Assembly (NCBI RefSeq): GCF_028736035.1
Contig: NZ_CP117866.1
Span: 3,472,001 to 3,536,000, forward strand
Length of the DNA stretch: 64,000 bases
Direction of reading: 5' to 3'
Source of the DNA: Streptomyces sp. T12
GTDB taxonomy: Bacteria; Actinomycetota; Actinomycetes; Streptomycetales; Streptomycetaceae
Part shown: positions 24,091 through 32,547 of the stretch, one piece after another
Position numbering within the stretch: the stretch's first letter is position 1
How the letters are laid out: the number at the start of each line of letters is the position of its first letter
Notes under the pieces: generated by a model
Databases searched by the model: none
Told to the model about the DNA's origin: nothing
Seen by the model: the letters and a program-made list of their open reading frames with translations, nothing else
Position numbers and translations under genes: made by a program

Positions 24091-25147
24091 TCTGCGCAAG
24101 ACCTATTCGGCGCGGGGTCGCCCGTCGGTGGACGCCGTACGCGGCATCGACCTGACCCTGCGCTCCGGCGAGCTGCTCGGCCTCCTCGGCCCGTCGGGCT
24201 GCGGAAAGTCGACCACCCTGCGGATGATCGCCGGCCTGGAGACGGTGACCGGCGGGGACATCCTGGTCGGCGGGACGTCCATGACCGCGCGCCCGGCCCA
24301 GCAGCGCAACATCGGGGTCGCCTTCGAGAACTACGCCCTCTACCCGCCGCTGACGGTGGCCGAGAACCTGGCCTTCGGCCTGAAGGCACGCAGACGGGCC
24401 GACCGGGGCGACGTCGACCGCAAGGTCAAGGAGATCGCCGAGCGCGTCGACCTCACCGGCATCCTCGACGCCCGCCCCGCCGGCCTCTCCAGCGGCCAGA
24501 AACAGCGCGTGTCCCTGGCCCGCGCCCTGATCCGCGAACCGGACGTGCTGCTCCTCGACGAGCCCCTGTCCCACTTGGACGCGGCCCAGCGCGACACCAC
24601 CCGCCGCGAACTCAAGCGCATCCAGAAGGACTTGGGCCATACGACCATCCTGGTCACCCACGACCAGGAGGAGGCCCTCTCCCTCGCCGACCGGATCGCC
24701 GTGATGAAGGACGGCGTCATCCAGCAGCTCGGCACCCCGTACGAGATCTACGACAGCCCCGCCAACCTCTTCGTCGCGGACTTCGTCGGCGAGCCCGCGA
24801 TCAACCTCCTGCCCGCTGTCGCCGACGGCGACGGTCACGCCCGGCTGTCCGAGGCGGCGCGGATCGCGCTGCCGGTGCCGGTGGCGGCGGGCCGGGAGGT
24901 CGTGGTCGGCATCCGCCCGGAGGACCTGGAGCTGACCGGCGAGGACGGCCTGCCCACCCGCGTGGTGGCCCACGAACCCCTGCTGGAGTCGGGCATCGCG
25001 ACCCTCGCCCTCGACGGCGTCGAACGCCCCCTCGTCGTCCTCACCGCCCCCGAGGTGCGCCTCGCCCACGACGACCGCGTCCACGTCACCGCCGACCCTC
25101 ACCTCACCCATGTCTTCGACGCCGTGACAGGAGACTCGCTGCGATGA
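24068..25147 (+). CDS. Sugar/polyol ABC transporter ATPase 2 (UgpC/MalK-like, Q-loop Glu)
   Basis: 359 aa. Walker A GPSGCGKST, signature LSSGQKQRVSLAR, Walker B LLLDEPLSHLD, H-loop VTHDQEEA, and a TOBE-like C-terminal domain. As in ATPase 1, the Q-loop Gln is Glu (FENYALYPP). About 40% of the motif blocks differ from ATPase 1, so this is not a recent duplicate. Rhizobial glycerol importers with two separate ATPases (GlpS/GlpT) are the closest precedent I know. Start is inside the end of the DeoR gene. Confidence 0.9.
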   Translation: MTELELRDLRKTYSARGRPSVDAVRGIDLTLRSGELLGLLGPSGCGKSTTLRMIAGLETVTGGDILVGGTSMTARPAQQRNIGVAFENYALYPPLTVAENLAFGLKARRRADRGDVDRKVKEIAERVDLTGILDARPAGLSSGQKQRVSLARALIREPDVLLLDEPLSHLDAAQRDTTRRELKRIQKDLGHTTILVTHDQEEALSLADRIAVMKDGVIQQLGTPYEIYDSPANLFVADFVGEPAINLLPAVADGDGHARLSEAARIALPVPVAAGREVVVGIRPEDLELTGEDGLPTRVVAHEPLLESGIATLALDGVERPLVVLTAPEVRLAHDDRVHVTADPHLTHVFDAVTGDSLR

Positions 25148-26172
25148 CCAACGGGAACAGCGTGCGCGTGGTGGCCGCAGGCGATCACTTCATCCTGCCG
25201 TCGCTCATCACCGAGGCGCTCGGTCACCAACTCGCCTGCGACGTGGACGAATTGACCCTCGGCTGGCCCCTTGACCCCTTCGGCCCGGTGGCCGAGGTGA
25301 CGGAGGCGAGTGACGCCGAGGACGAGCTGATCGACGCGCTTGCGGGTGCGCAGGTGCTGGTCACCCAGATGGGTCCGGTGACCGAGCGCGTCCTCGACGC
25401 CTGTCCGGACCTGCGGCTGGTGGTCGTGTGCCGGGGCGGCCCGGTGAACGTCAACCTGGACGCGGCCAAGCGGCACGACGTCCGGGTGTGTTACGCCCCC
25501 GGCCGCAACGCCGCCGCCACCGCCGAATTCACCGTCGGCCTGATGCTGGCGGCCCTGCGCCGGATCCCGCAGGCCCATGACCTCCTGGCTCGGCAGGGCA
25601 GTTGGGAGGGGGCGACGTACTACACGTACGAGCACAGTGGGCTGGAGCTGGAGGACCTGCCGGTCGGGCTCGTCGGCTACGGGGCGGTGGGCAGCAGGGT
25701 CGCGCGGGTGCTGTGCGCGTTCGGTGCGCGGGTCATGGTGTACGACCCGTACGTGCACGGCGAGATCCACGGCCTGCGGGTCGCCTCCCTCGACGACCTC
25801 CTGCGCGCCTCGCGGGTGATCACCCTGCATGCCCGTCTCACCGCCGAGACCCGCGGCCTGATCGGCGCCCGTGAACTCGCCCTGCTGCCGGAGGGCTCGG
25901 TGGTCGTGAACGCGGCACGGGGGCCGCTGCTGGACGAGGAGGCGCTGTGCGACGCGCTGGCGAGCGGGCGTCTGTCGGCTGCGGCGCTCGACACGTACGT
26001 ACGGGAGCCGCTCCCGCCGGACTCACGGCTGCACGCCCTCGCCGACCGGCTCGTCCTGACCCCACACCTGGGCGGTGCGTCCCGCGCGGTGGCGGAGAAG
26101 GCGGCGCGGATCGCCGCCGCGGAAGTGGGCCGCTGGGTGCGCGGGGAGCAGCTGGCGCACTGTCTGACCTGA
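25144..26172 (+). CDS. D-isomer-specific 2-hydroxyacid dehydrogenase family protein
   Basis: 342 aa. NAD(P)-dependent oxidoreductase. Rossmann motif VGLVGYGAVGSRVARVL (GxGxxG), VNAARGPLLDEEAL with the substrate-binding Arg nearby, the acid in ALDTYVREPLP, and catalytic His in LTPHLGGASR. The substrate-domain end carries CRGGPVNVN. Overlaps the ATPase 2 stop by 4 nt and is 13 nt ahead of the kinase. In the pathway it could oxidise or reduce a 3- or 4-carbon hydroxyacid; phosphoglycerate- or erythronate-type substrates are possible. Confidence 0.9.
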   Translation: MTNGNSVRVVAAGDHFILPSLITEALGHQLACDVDELTLGWPLDPFGPVAEVTEASDAEDELIDALAGAQVLVTQMGPVTERVLDACPDLRLVVVCRGGPVNVNLDAAKRHDVRVCYAPGRNAAATAEFTVGLMLAALRRIPQAHDLLARQGSWEGATYYTYEHSGLELEDLPVGLVGYGAVGSRVARVLCAFGARVMVYDPYVHGEIHGLRVASLDDLLRASRVITLHARLTAETRGLIGARELALLPEGSVVVNAARGPLLDEEALCDALASGRLSAAALDTYVREPLPPDSRLHALADRLVLTPHLGGASRAVAEKAARIAAAEVGRWVRGEQLAHCLT

Positions 26173-26185
26173 GCCGGGAGGCGTT

Positions 26186-27610
26186 ATGTACGTCGGTATC
26201 GATGTAGGCACGTCCACGGTGAAAGCCGCCGCGTTCGACACCGAGGGCCGCGAACTGGCCGTCGCTTCCCGCCCGGTGGGGCTCGCCCTGCACGGCGGGG
26301 TGGTCGAGCAGGACATGGACGAGCTGTACGGGGCGGTCGTCGCCGTACTGGAGGAGTTGACCTCCCGCGCCCCGGAACCGATCGAGCTCGCCGGGCTGAC
26401 CGGACAGGGCGACGGGGTGTGGCTGGTGGACGCGGAGGGGCGGCCGGTGCGCCCCGCCGCCTCCTGGATGGACGGGCGGGCGCACGAACTCGTCGACCGC
26501 TGGCTGGCGGACGGCACGTTCGAGACGGTGTTCCGGCGGACGGGAAGCGCGATGTTCCCCGGGTGTCCGGGGCCGCTGCTGGCGTGGCTGGACAGTCACG
26601 AGCCGAAGGCGCTGGATGCCGCGAGGGCCGCCCTGTACTGCAAGGACATGGTGTTCCAGCGGCTGACGGGGACAGGGCCGACCACGGATGTGTCGGACGC
26701 GTCGATGCCGTTCCTGGACCCGCGGACGCGGACGTACGACAACCGGGTCGTGGAGCTGCTGGGTCTGACCCACCGGCGCGGCCTCCTCGCCCCCGTCAGC
26801 GATCCGGTCGCGACGGCGCGGACGCGCGGCGAGGGGCTGCCGGCCGGGACGCGGATCGCGAACGGGCCGTACGACCTGCCGGCCTGCGCGCTCGGCGCGG
26901 GGGTGACGTCCGCGGGCGACGGTCTCCTCATCGTCGGCACCTGCCTGGCCAGCCTGGTCGCGACCACCGACCTCGATCTAACGGGTGAACCGGCCGGCCT
27001 GTACATCAACACCGACCGCCCCGGGCACTGGCTGCGCGCGATGCCCGCGATGGTCGGGACGGCGGCGCTGGACTGGGTGCTGTCGACGACGGGCGTCCGG
27101 CACGAGGAGGTCGACGGGCTGCTGGCCGAGACCCCACCGGGGGCGCACGGGGTGCGGGTGCTGCCGTACTTCGCGCCCTCGGGCGAGCGCGCGCCGTTCG
27201 TCGAGCCGCGTCTGCGCGCCGAACTGACCGGCGTCTGCCTGGAGTCGACCCGCGCCGATCTGGTCCGGGCGACCTGCGAGGGCATCGGCTACGCGGCCCG
27301 GCACTGCCTTCAGGCGGCGGGGCTGACCGGGACGCTGGCCGTGTGCGGGGGCGGTACGCGCAGCCCTGCCTGGATGCGGCTGCTCGCCGATGTCCTCGGG
27401 CGGCCGCTCAGGGTCGTCGAGGGCGAGGTGGGCGCGCGGGGCGCGGTGCTGGCGGCGGCCGAGCGGTACGGGGTGGCGCTGGACGCGCAGGCGTGGACGC
27501 GGCCGGCGGCGGTCGTCGAGCCGGACGGGGGCCGGGCGGCGTATTACACGCAGGGCTATGAGGAGCACCTGACCCGGCTGGCGGAGGCACGCGGCCGGGC
27601 ACGTACCTGA
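26186..27610 (+). CDS. FGGY-family carbohydrate kinase, erythritol-kinase-like
   Basis: 474 aa. Phosphate loop YVGIDVGTSTVKAAAFD; second-half motif LIVGTCLASLVATTD with the preceding DLPACALG; C-terminal LAVCGGGTRSPAWMRLLADVLGRP. The segments VEQDMDELYGAV, LAGLTGQGDGVWLVDAEGRPV and ALYCKDMVFQRLTG resemble erythritol kinase (EryA) more than xylulokinase, so a tetritol or similar polyol is my best guess. GGAGG precedes the ATG. It is the second FGGY kinase of the locus; the first is divergent at 17277-18737. Confidence 0.85.
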   Translation: MYVGIDVGTSTVKAAAFDTEGRELAVASRPVGLALHGGVVEQDMDELYGAVVAVLEELTSRAPEPIELAGLTGQGDGVWLVDAEGRPVRPAASWMDGRAHELVDRWLADGTFETVFRRTGSAMFPGCPGPLLAWLDSHEPKALDAARAALYCKDMVFQRLTGTGPTTDVSDASMPFLDPRTRTYDNRVVELLGLTHRRGLLAPVSDPVATARTRGEGLPAGTRIANGPYDLPACALGAGVTSAGDGLLIVGTCLASLVATTDLDLTGEPAGLYINTDRPGHWLRAMPAMVGTAALDWVLSTTGVRHEEVDGLLAETPPGAHGVRVLPYFAPSGERAPFVEPRLRAELTGVCLESTRADLVRATCEGIGYAARHCLQAAGLTGTLAVCGGGTRSPAWMRLLADVLGRPLRVVEGEVGARGAVLAAAERYGVALDAQAWTRPAAVVEPDGGRAAYYTQGYEEHLTRLAEARGRART

Positions 27611-27660
27611 GGCCGTACGACGACGCGCTCGTGAAGAGCCGTACGAGGAAAGGGAGTTGT

Positions 27661-28740
27661 ATGCACCCGAGACGTAGATCCCTGCTGCTCGCGGCCGCCG
27701 GCACCACGGCGGCCGCGGCCGTACCCGCGACGGCGGCGGCCGCCGAGGCGGCTGCGGCGACGGCCGGCTCCGGGACACCGGGGCGGCCGCTCGTCATCGG
27801 CCATCGCGGCGCCGCCGGCTGGCGCCCGGAGCACACGGCGGCCTCGTACACGTACGCCGTGCAGACCGGCGCCGACTGGATCGAGCCGGACCTGGTGCCG
27901 ACCAAGGACCATGTGCTCGTCGTCCGGCACGAGAACGAGATCTCGCAGACGACGGACGTGGCGTCCCACCCGGAGTTCGCGGACCGCCGCACGACGAAGA
28001 CGGTGGACGGGCGGGCGGTGACCGGCTGGTTCACCGAGGACTTCACGCTGGCGGAGCTGAAGACGCTGCGGGCGGTGGAGCGCCTGCCGCTGGTCCGCAA
28101 CCGCAACACCGTGTTCGACGGCCGCGAGGAGGTGCTCACCTTCCAGGAGGTGGTCGGCCTGGCGCGCAGGCTGTCGAAGGCGTACGGCCGCACGATCGCC
28201 GTCTTCCCGGAGACCAAGCACCCGACGTACTTCCGCGGACTGGGCCTGCCCCTGGAGCCGAAGCTGGCGGAGGCGATCCGCCGGTGCCGCCTCGGCCGGC
28301 GCGAGTGTGTCGTGCAGTCCTTCGAGCCGACGAGCCTGAAGCGGATCGCGGCCGAGCGGCTGGGGGTGCCGCTGTGGCAGGCGCTGGGGACGACGGGTGG
28401 GCCGTACGACCTCGTCCTGGCGGGTGATCCGACGACGTACAAGGACATGATGACGCCGGCGGGGCTGGCGCGGATCGCCGCGTACGCGCACTGGATCGGG
28501 CCGGACAAGTCGTCGCTCGTCGGTACGTCCGTCCTCGCGGACGCCCATGCGGCGGGGCTGCGGGTGGGGCCGTACACCTTCCGGGCGGAGAACCAGTTCC
28601 TGCCGGCGGACTTGCGGCGCGGCAGCGGAGCGAACGATTTCGGGGACGCGTTCGCGGAGTACGCGCTGTACTACGGGCTGGGGGTCGACGCGGTGGTGAC
28701 CGACTTCCCCGATCTGGCGGTGATGGCGAGGAGGGGCTGA
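27661..28740 (+). CDS. Secreted glycerophosphodiester phosphodiesterase
   Basis: 359 aa. Signal peptide with twin-Arg-like MHPRRRSLLLAAAGTTAAAA. The GDPD barrel has catalytic motif VIGHRGAAGWRPEHT (His, Arg, Glu), EPDLVPTKDHVLVVRHE (metal-binding Glu/Asp and second His), AVFPETKHPTYF, and VVQSFEP. It would release sn-glycerol-3-phosphate and an alcohol outside the membrane. GGGAG site before ATG 27661, 50 nt after the kinase gene. Its location at the end of a polyol-uptake operon suggests a glycerol-type substrate. Confidence 0.92.
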   Translation: MHPRRRSLLLAAAGTTAAAAVPATAAAAEAAAATAGSGTPGRPLVIGHRGAAGWRPEHTAASYTYAVQTGADWIEPDLVPTKDHVLVVRHENEISQTTDVASHPEFADRRTTKTVDGRAVTGWFTEDFTLAELKTLRAVERLPLVRNRNTVFDGREEVLTFQEVVGLARRLSKAYGRTIAVFPETKHPTYFRGLGLPLEPKLAEAIRRCRLGRRECVVQSFEPTSLKRIAAERLGVPLWQALGTTGGPYDLVLAGDPTTYKDMMTPAGLARIAAYAHWIGPDKSSLVGTSVLADAHAAGLRVGPYTFRAENQFLPADLRRGSGANDFGDAFAEYALYYGLGVDAVVTDFPDLAVMARRG

Positions 28741-28964
28741 TGTTTTTCCGGGACAAGCACTGCCCGAGGTGTGCCGGCAGCGGCACGCAGGAGTTCAGGC
28801 CGCTCACCCCCAAGGAACTGGAGGCGATCAAGGCGGACCGTGGCGACCTGTGGCGCTGCACCGGCGAGGGCTGCCGGTGGTACCAGCCGTGGCACAAGCA
28901 GCGCGACGGCGGCCTGCTCCCGGAGGAGTTGAAGATCCAGGCCGCCGCCACAGAACCGGCGTGA
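28740..28964 (+). CDS. Small zinc-ribbon-like protein, function unknown
   Basis: 74 aa. Two Cys pairs, CPRC near the N-terminus and CTGEGC about 30 residues later, look like a zinc ribbon; the surrounding residues are basic and aromatic (WYQPWHKQRD). The start overlaps the phosphodiesterase stop (TGATG), implying co-translation. Ends 3 nt from the convergent nitroreductase-like gene with no visible terminator. Confidence 0.7.
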   Translation: MFFRDKHCPRCAGSGTQEFRPLTPKELEAIKADRGDLWRCTGEGCRWYQPWHKQRDGGLLPEELKIQAAATEPA

Positions 28965-28967
28965 GCC

Positions 28968-29606
28968 CTACAGGTTGCTGAAGTCCGGCCCCTTGGTACG
29001 GGTGCGCTTGATCTCGTAGAAGCCCGGCACGGAGGCCACGGCGAGGGTGCCGTCCCAGAGCCTTGCGGCGTCCTCGCCCTTGGGGGCGGGGGTGACGACC
29101 GGGCCGAAGAACGCGATCTGCTCGCCGTCGGCGCCGGGGACGGCGATGACCGGGGTGCCGACCTCCTGGCCGACCTTCTCGATGCCCTCCTTGTGGGAGG
29201 CGCGCAGCTGCGGCTCGTAGGGGGTGCCGTCCCAGTGCTCCAGGAGGGAGTCCGGCAGGCCGACGTCCTTCAGGGCGGCGGCGACGGTCTCCTTGCCGGG
29301 GCCCTCTTCCTTGTTGTGGATGCGGGTGCCGAGCGCGGTGTAGAGGTCGCCGAGCACCTCGGCGCCGTGCTCCTCCTGTGCCGCGATGACGACCCGGACG
29401 GGACCCCACGCCTTGGTCTCCAGCAGCTCGCGGTACTGCTCCGGCAGTTCGTCGAGCTTGTCCTCGTTGAGGACGGCCAGGCTCATCAGATGCCAGCGGA
29501 CCTCTATGTCGCGGACCTTCTCGACCTCCAGTACCCAGCGCGAGGTCATCCAGGCCCAGGGGCACAGGGGGTCGAACCAGAAGTCGACGGGGGTCTTGTC
29601 CGACAT
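28968..29606 (-). CDS. Rv2466c-family (DsbA-like) mycothiol-dependent oxidoreductase, CPWA variant
   Basis: 212 aa thioredoxin-fold protein with helical insertion. The stretch VDFWFDPLCPWAWMTSRW and the segments KVRDIEV, AWGPVRVVIAAQ, GTRIHN, FFGPVV and KRTRT follow Mycobacterium tuberculosis Rv2466c, a mycothiol-dependent nitroreductase. That protein has CPWC; here the second Cys is Ala, leaving a single active-site Cys as in one-thiol mycoredoxin chemistry. The start at 29606 has GAGGAG; an ATG four codons upstream is less likely. Convergent with the operon before it. Confidence 0.88.
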   Translation of the reverse strand: MSDKTPVDFWFDPLCPWAWMTSRWVLEVEKVRDIEVRWHLMSLAVLNEDKLDELPEQYRELLETKAWGPVRVVIAAQEEHGAEVLGDLYTALGTRIHNKEEGPGKETVAAALKDVGLPDSLLEHWDGTPYEPQLRASHKEGIEKVGQEVGTPVIAVPGADGEQIAFFGPVVTPAPKGEDAARLWDGTLAVASVPGFYEIKRTRTKGPDFSNL

Positions 29607-29743
29607 GTCTCTCCTCAAGGGGAAGCGTTTCCCCGGGGAACGTTCCTGGTCGGTCCGCCCATTCCCGCCTGCTGTGCGTCAGGTGCACATGGCAGGATCG
29701 GGGCTGTCCGCATACTGAACACCAACTCAAGGGAGTACCGCCC

Positions 29744-32338
29744 GTGCCCGGTGAGAATCTGTCCCGCGACGAGGCCCGGGAGCGGGCTGCCCTGCTGTCC
29801 GTCGACGGGTACGACGTGTCCCTCGACGTCCGTTCCGCCGTGGGCGACGAGGGCTCCGCAAGCCAGGCGCCGCGCACCTTCCGCTCGGTCACCACGATCC
29901 GCTTCCGCTGTGCCGAACCCGGCGCCACCAGCTTCGCGGACCTGATCGCGCCGAGTGTGACGGCCGTCTCCCTCAACGGCAAGGACCTGGACCCGAGCGA
30001 GGTCTTCGACGGCTCCCGGATCACCCTGGAGGACCTCGCCGCAGACAACGAGCTGATCGTCGACGCCCAGTGCGCCTACTCCCGCACCGGCGAGGGCCTG
30101 CACCGCTTCGTCGACCCCGAGGACGGCGAGGTCTACCTCTACACCCAGTACGAGCCGGCCGACTCCCGCCGCGTCTTCGCGAACTTCGAGCAGCCGGACC
30201 TCAAGGCCCCGTTCCGCTTCGAGGTGCGGGCGCCCGAGGAGTGGACGGTGTGGAGCAACGGGGCCGGTCAACTCACCGACGGGGTGTGGCGGTTCGCGGA
30301 GACGAAGCCGATCTCGACGTACGTCACCTGTGTCGTGGCGGGCCCGTACCACTACGTCACGGACTCCTACTCGCGTACGTTCGCGGACGGCACGACGCTG
30401 GAGATCCCGCTCGGCGCGATGTGCCGCAAGGGTCTCGCGCCGTACTTCGACGCCGACGACGTCTTCCTGGTGACGAAGCAGGGCCTGGACTTCTTCCACG
30501 ACCACTTCGACTACCCGTACCCCTTCGGGAAGTACGACCAGGCGTTCGTGCCCGAGTACAACCTCGGCGCGATGGAGAACCCGGGGATGGTGACCTTCCG
30601 GGAGGAGTACATCTTCCGCGGCAAGGTGACGCGGTCGTCGTACGAGGGCCGGGCCAACGTCCTCCTGCACGAGATGGCGCACATGTGGTTCGGCGACCTG
30701 GTCACCATGGTGTGGTGGGACGACCTGTGGCTGAAGGAGTCCTTCGCGGACTTCATGGGCACCTTCGCGAACGTGGGCGCGACCCGCTTCAAGGACGCCT
30801 GGATCACCTTCGCCAACCGTCGCAAGGCCTGGGCGTACCGCGCCGACCAGCTGCCCTCCACGCACCCGATCACCGCCGACATCCGTGATCTGCAGGACGC
30901 GAAGCTCAACTTCGACGGCATCACGTACGCCAAGGGCGCTTCCGTACTGAAGCAGCTCGTCGCGTACGTCGGCCAGGACGCGTTCCTGGAGGGTGCGCGG
31001 CGCTACTTCAAGCGGCACGCGTACGGCAACACGCGCCTCGGTGACCTGCTGTCGGTCCTGGAGGAGACCAGCGGGCGGGACATGGGCGCGTGGGCGCGTT
31101 CCTGGCTGCAGACGGCGGGCGTGAACGCGCTGACCCCGCAGGTGCTGCTGGACGCCGAGGGGCGCGTCGACGAGCTGGCCGTGCTCCAGGAGGCGGCCGA
31201 GTCGCACCCCGAACTGCGCCCGCACCGGGTCGCCGTGGGGCTGTACCGGCGGGGCGCGCAGGGGGCGCTGGAGCGGTTCGCGCAGGCCCAGGTGGACGTC
31301 GACGGTCCGCGCACGGTCGTGGCGGAGCTGGCGGGGGCCGAGGCCCCGGAGCTGGTTCTGGTCAACGACGACGACCTGACGTACTGCAAGACCCGCTTCG
31401 ACGAGACGTCCCTGGCGACGCTGCGGGAGCACCTGGGCGCGCTGACCGACCCGCTCGCCCGCGCCCTGTGCTGGTCGGCGCTGTGGAACATGACGCGGGA
31501 CGCGCTGCTGCCGGCGCGGGACTTCGTGGGCCTGGTGCTGCGGTTCGCGGGGCGCGAGTCCGACATCGGCGTGCTGCAGATGCTGCACGCGTGGGCGAAC
31601 TCGTCGCTGGTCAACTATGTGACGCCCGAGTGGCGGCCGACCGGCGAACAGCTGCTCGCCGAGGGTGCGCTGCGGGAGCTGCGGGCCGCCGCGCCGAGCA
31701 GCGAGCAGCAGCTGGCGTGGGCGCGGTTCTTCGCGTCGGTGGCGTCGGGGTCGCAGGATCTGGGGCTGCTGCGGGGCCTGCTGGAGGGCACCGAGAAGAT
31801 CGAGGGCCTGGACGTCGACCAGGAGCTGCGCTGGGCGTTTCTGGGGCCGCTGGCCGAGCACGGCGTGGCGGACGAGTCGGTGCTGGCCGCCGAACTGGCC
31901 CGCGACGACACCGCCTCCGGCAAGCGCCACCAGGTCCGCTGCCTCGCCGCCCGGCCGTCGGCGGCGGTGAAGGCGCAGGCGTGGGCGCAGGTCGTCGAGT
32001 CCGACGCGCTGTCCAACGCGCTCGTCGAGGCGACCATCGCGGGCTTCACGCAGCCCTCGCAGCGGGAGCTGCTCGCGCCGTACACCGACAAGTACTTCGC
32101 GGCGATCGAGCGGGTGTGGGCCGAGCGGTCGATCCAGATCGGCATGGACGTGGTCCGGGGCCTGTTCCCGGGGCTGCAGCAGTCGCAGGCCACGCTGGAC
32201 GCGACGGACGCGTGGCTGGCGGCCCACGAGGACGCGGCGCCGGCGCTGCGGCGGTTGGTGCTGGAGGCGCGCGACGACCTGGCGCGGGGGCTGCGGGGGC
32301 AGGCGTGTGATGCGGCGGCGGCCGCGTCAACCTCATAA
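29744..32338 (+). CDS. pepN: Aminopeptidase N, M1 metallopeptidase (copy 1)
   Basis: 864 aa, normal length. Zinc site HEMAHMWFGD with downstream Glu in WLKESFAD; exopeptidase motif GAMENPG; N-terminal beta domain (GEGLHRFVDPEDGEVYLYTQYEP, RRVFANFEQPDLKAPF) and a long helical C-terminal domain (ERAP1-like). No signal peptide, so cytoplasmic. GTG start with AAGGGAG upstream. Followed by a strong terminator. A paralogue of nearly equal length is at 56373-58949. Confidence 0.95.
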   Translation: MPGENLSRDEARERAALLSVDGYDVSLDVRSAVGDEGSASQAPRTFRSVTTIRFRCAEPGATSFADLIAPSVTAVSLNGKDLDPSEVFDGSRITLEDLAADNELIVDAQCAYSRTGEGLHRFVDPEDGEVYLYTQYEPADSRRVFANFEQPDLKAPFRFEVRAPEEWTVWSNGAGQLTDGVWRFAETKPISTYVTCVVAGPYHYVTDSYSRTFADGTTLEIPLGAMCRKGLAPYFDADDVFLVTKQGLDFFHDHFDYPYPFGKYDQAFVPEYNLGAMENPGMVTFREEYIFRGKVTRSSYEGRANVLLHEMAHMWFGDLVTMVWWDDLWLKESFADFMGTFANVGATRFKDAWITFANRRKAWAYRADQLPSTHPITADIRDLQDAKLNFDGITYAKGASVLKQLVAYVGQDAFLEGARRYFKRHAYGNTRLGDLLSVLEETSGRDMGAWARSWLQTAGVNALTPQVLLDAEGRVDELAVLQEAAESHPELRPHRVAVGLYRRGAQGALERFAQAQVDVDGPRTVVAELAGAEAPELVLVNDDDLTYCKTRFDETSLATLREHLGALTDPLARALCWSALWNMTRDALLPARDFVGLVLRFAGRESDIGVLQMLHAWANSSLVNYVTPEWRPTGEQLLAEGALRELRAAAPSSEQQLAWARFFASVASGSQDLGLLRGLLEGTEKIEGLDVDQELRWAFLGPLAEHGVADESVLAAELARDDTASGKRHQVRCLAARPSAAVKAQAWAQVVESDALSNALVEATIAGFTQPSQRELLAPYTDKYFAAIERVWAERSIQIGMDVVRGLFPGLQQSQATLDATDAWLAAHEDAAPALRRLVLEARDDLARGLRGQACDAAAAASTS

Positions 32339-32400
32339 GACCTTTGGCCAACGATCACGGCCCTCCGTGACCGTTACGGAATTCAGGCAATAGCAGCCGT

Positions 32401-32436
32401 AACCCCTGGTCCAACCCGAACGGACCAGGGGTTTTC
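32401..32436 (+). terminator. Rho-independent terminator of pepN copy 1
   Basis: Perfect 12-bp arms AACCCCTGGTCC / GGACCAGGGGTT, 9-nt loop, then TTTT. Confidence 0.9.
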
Positions 32437-32547
32437 CGTGCCTACTCGGCATCCGAACACCCGTCCTTTAGTGCCAGGTTGTCCGCTTTTGTCGACGGGC
32501 GTGTAACAGCGGTTAAAGGGCGGACAGGACGCGGGAACCTCCCGGTC

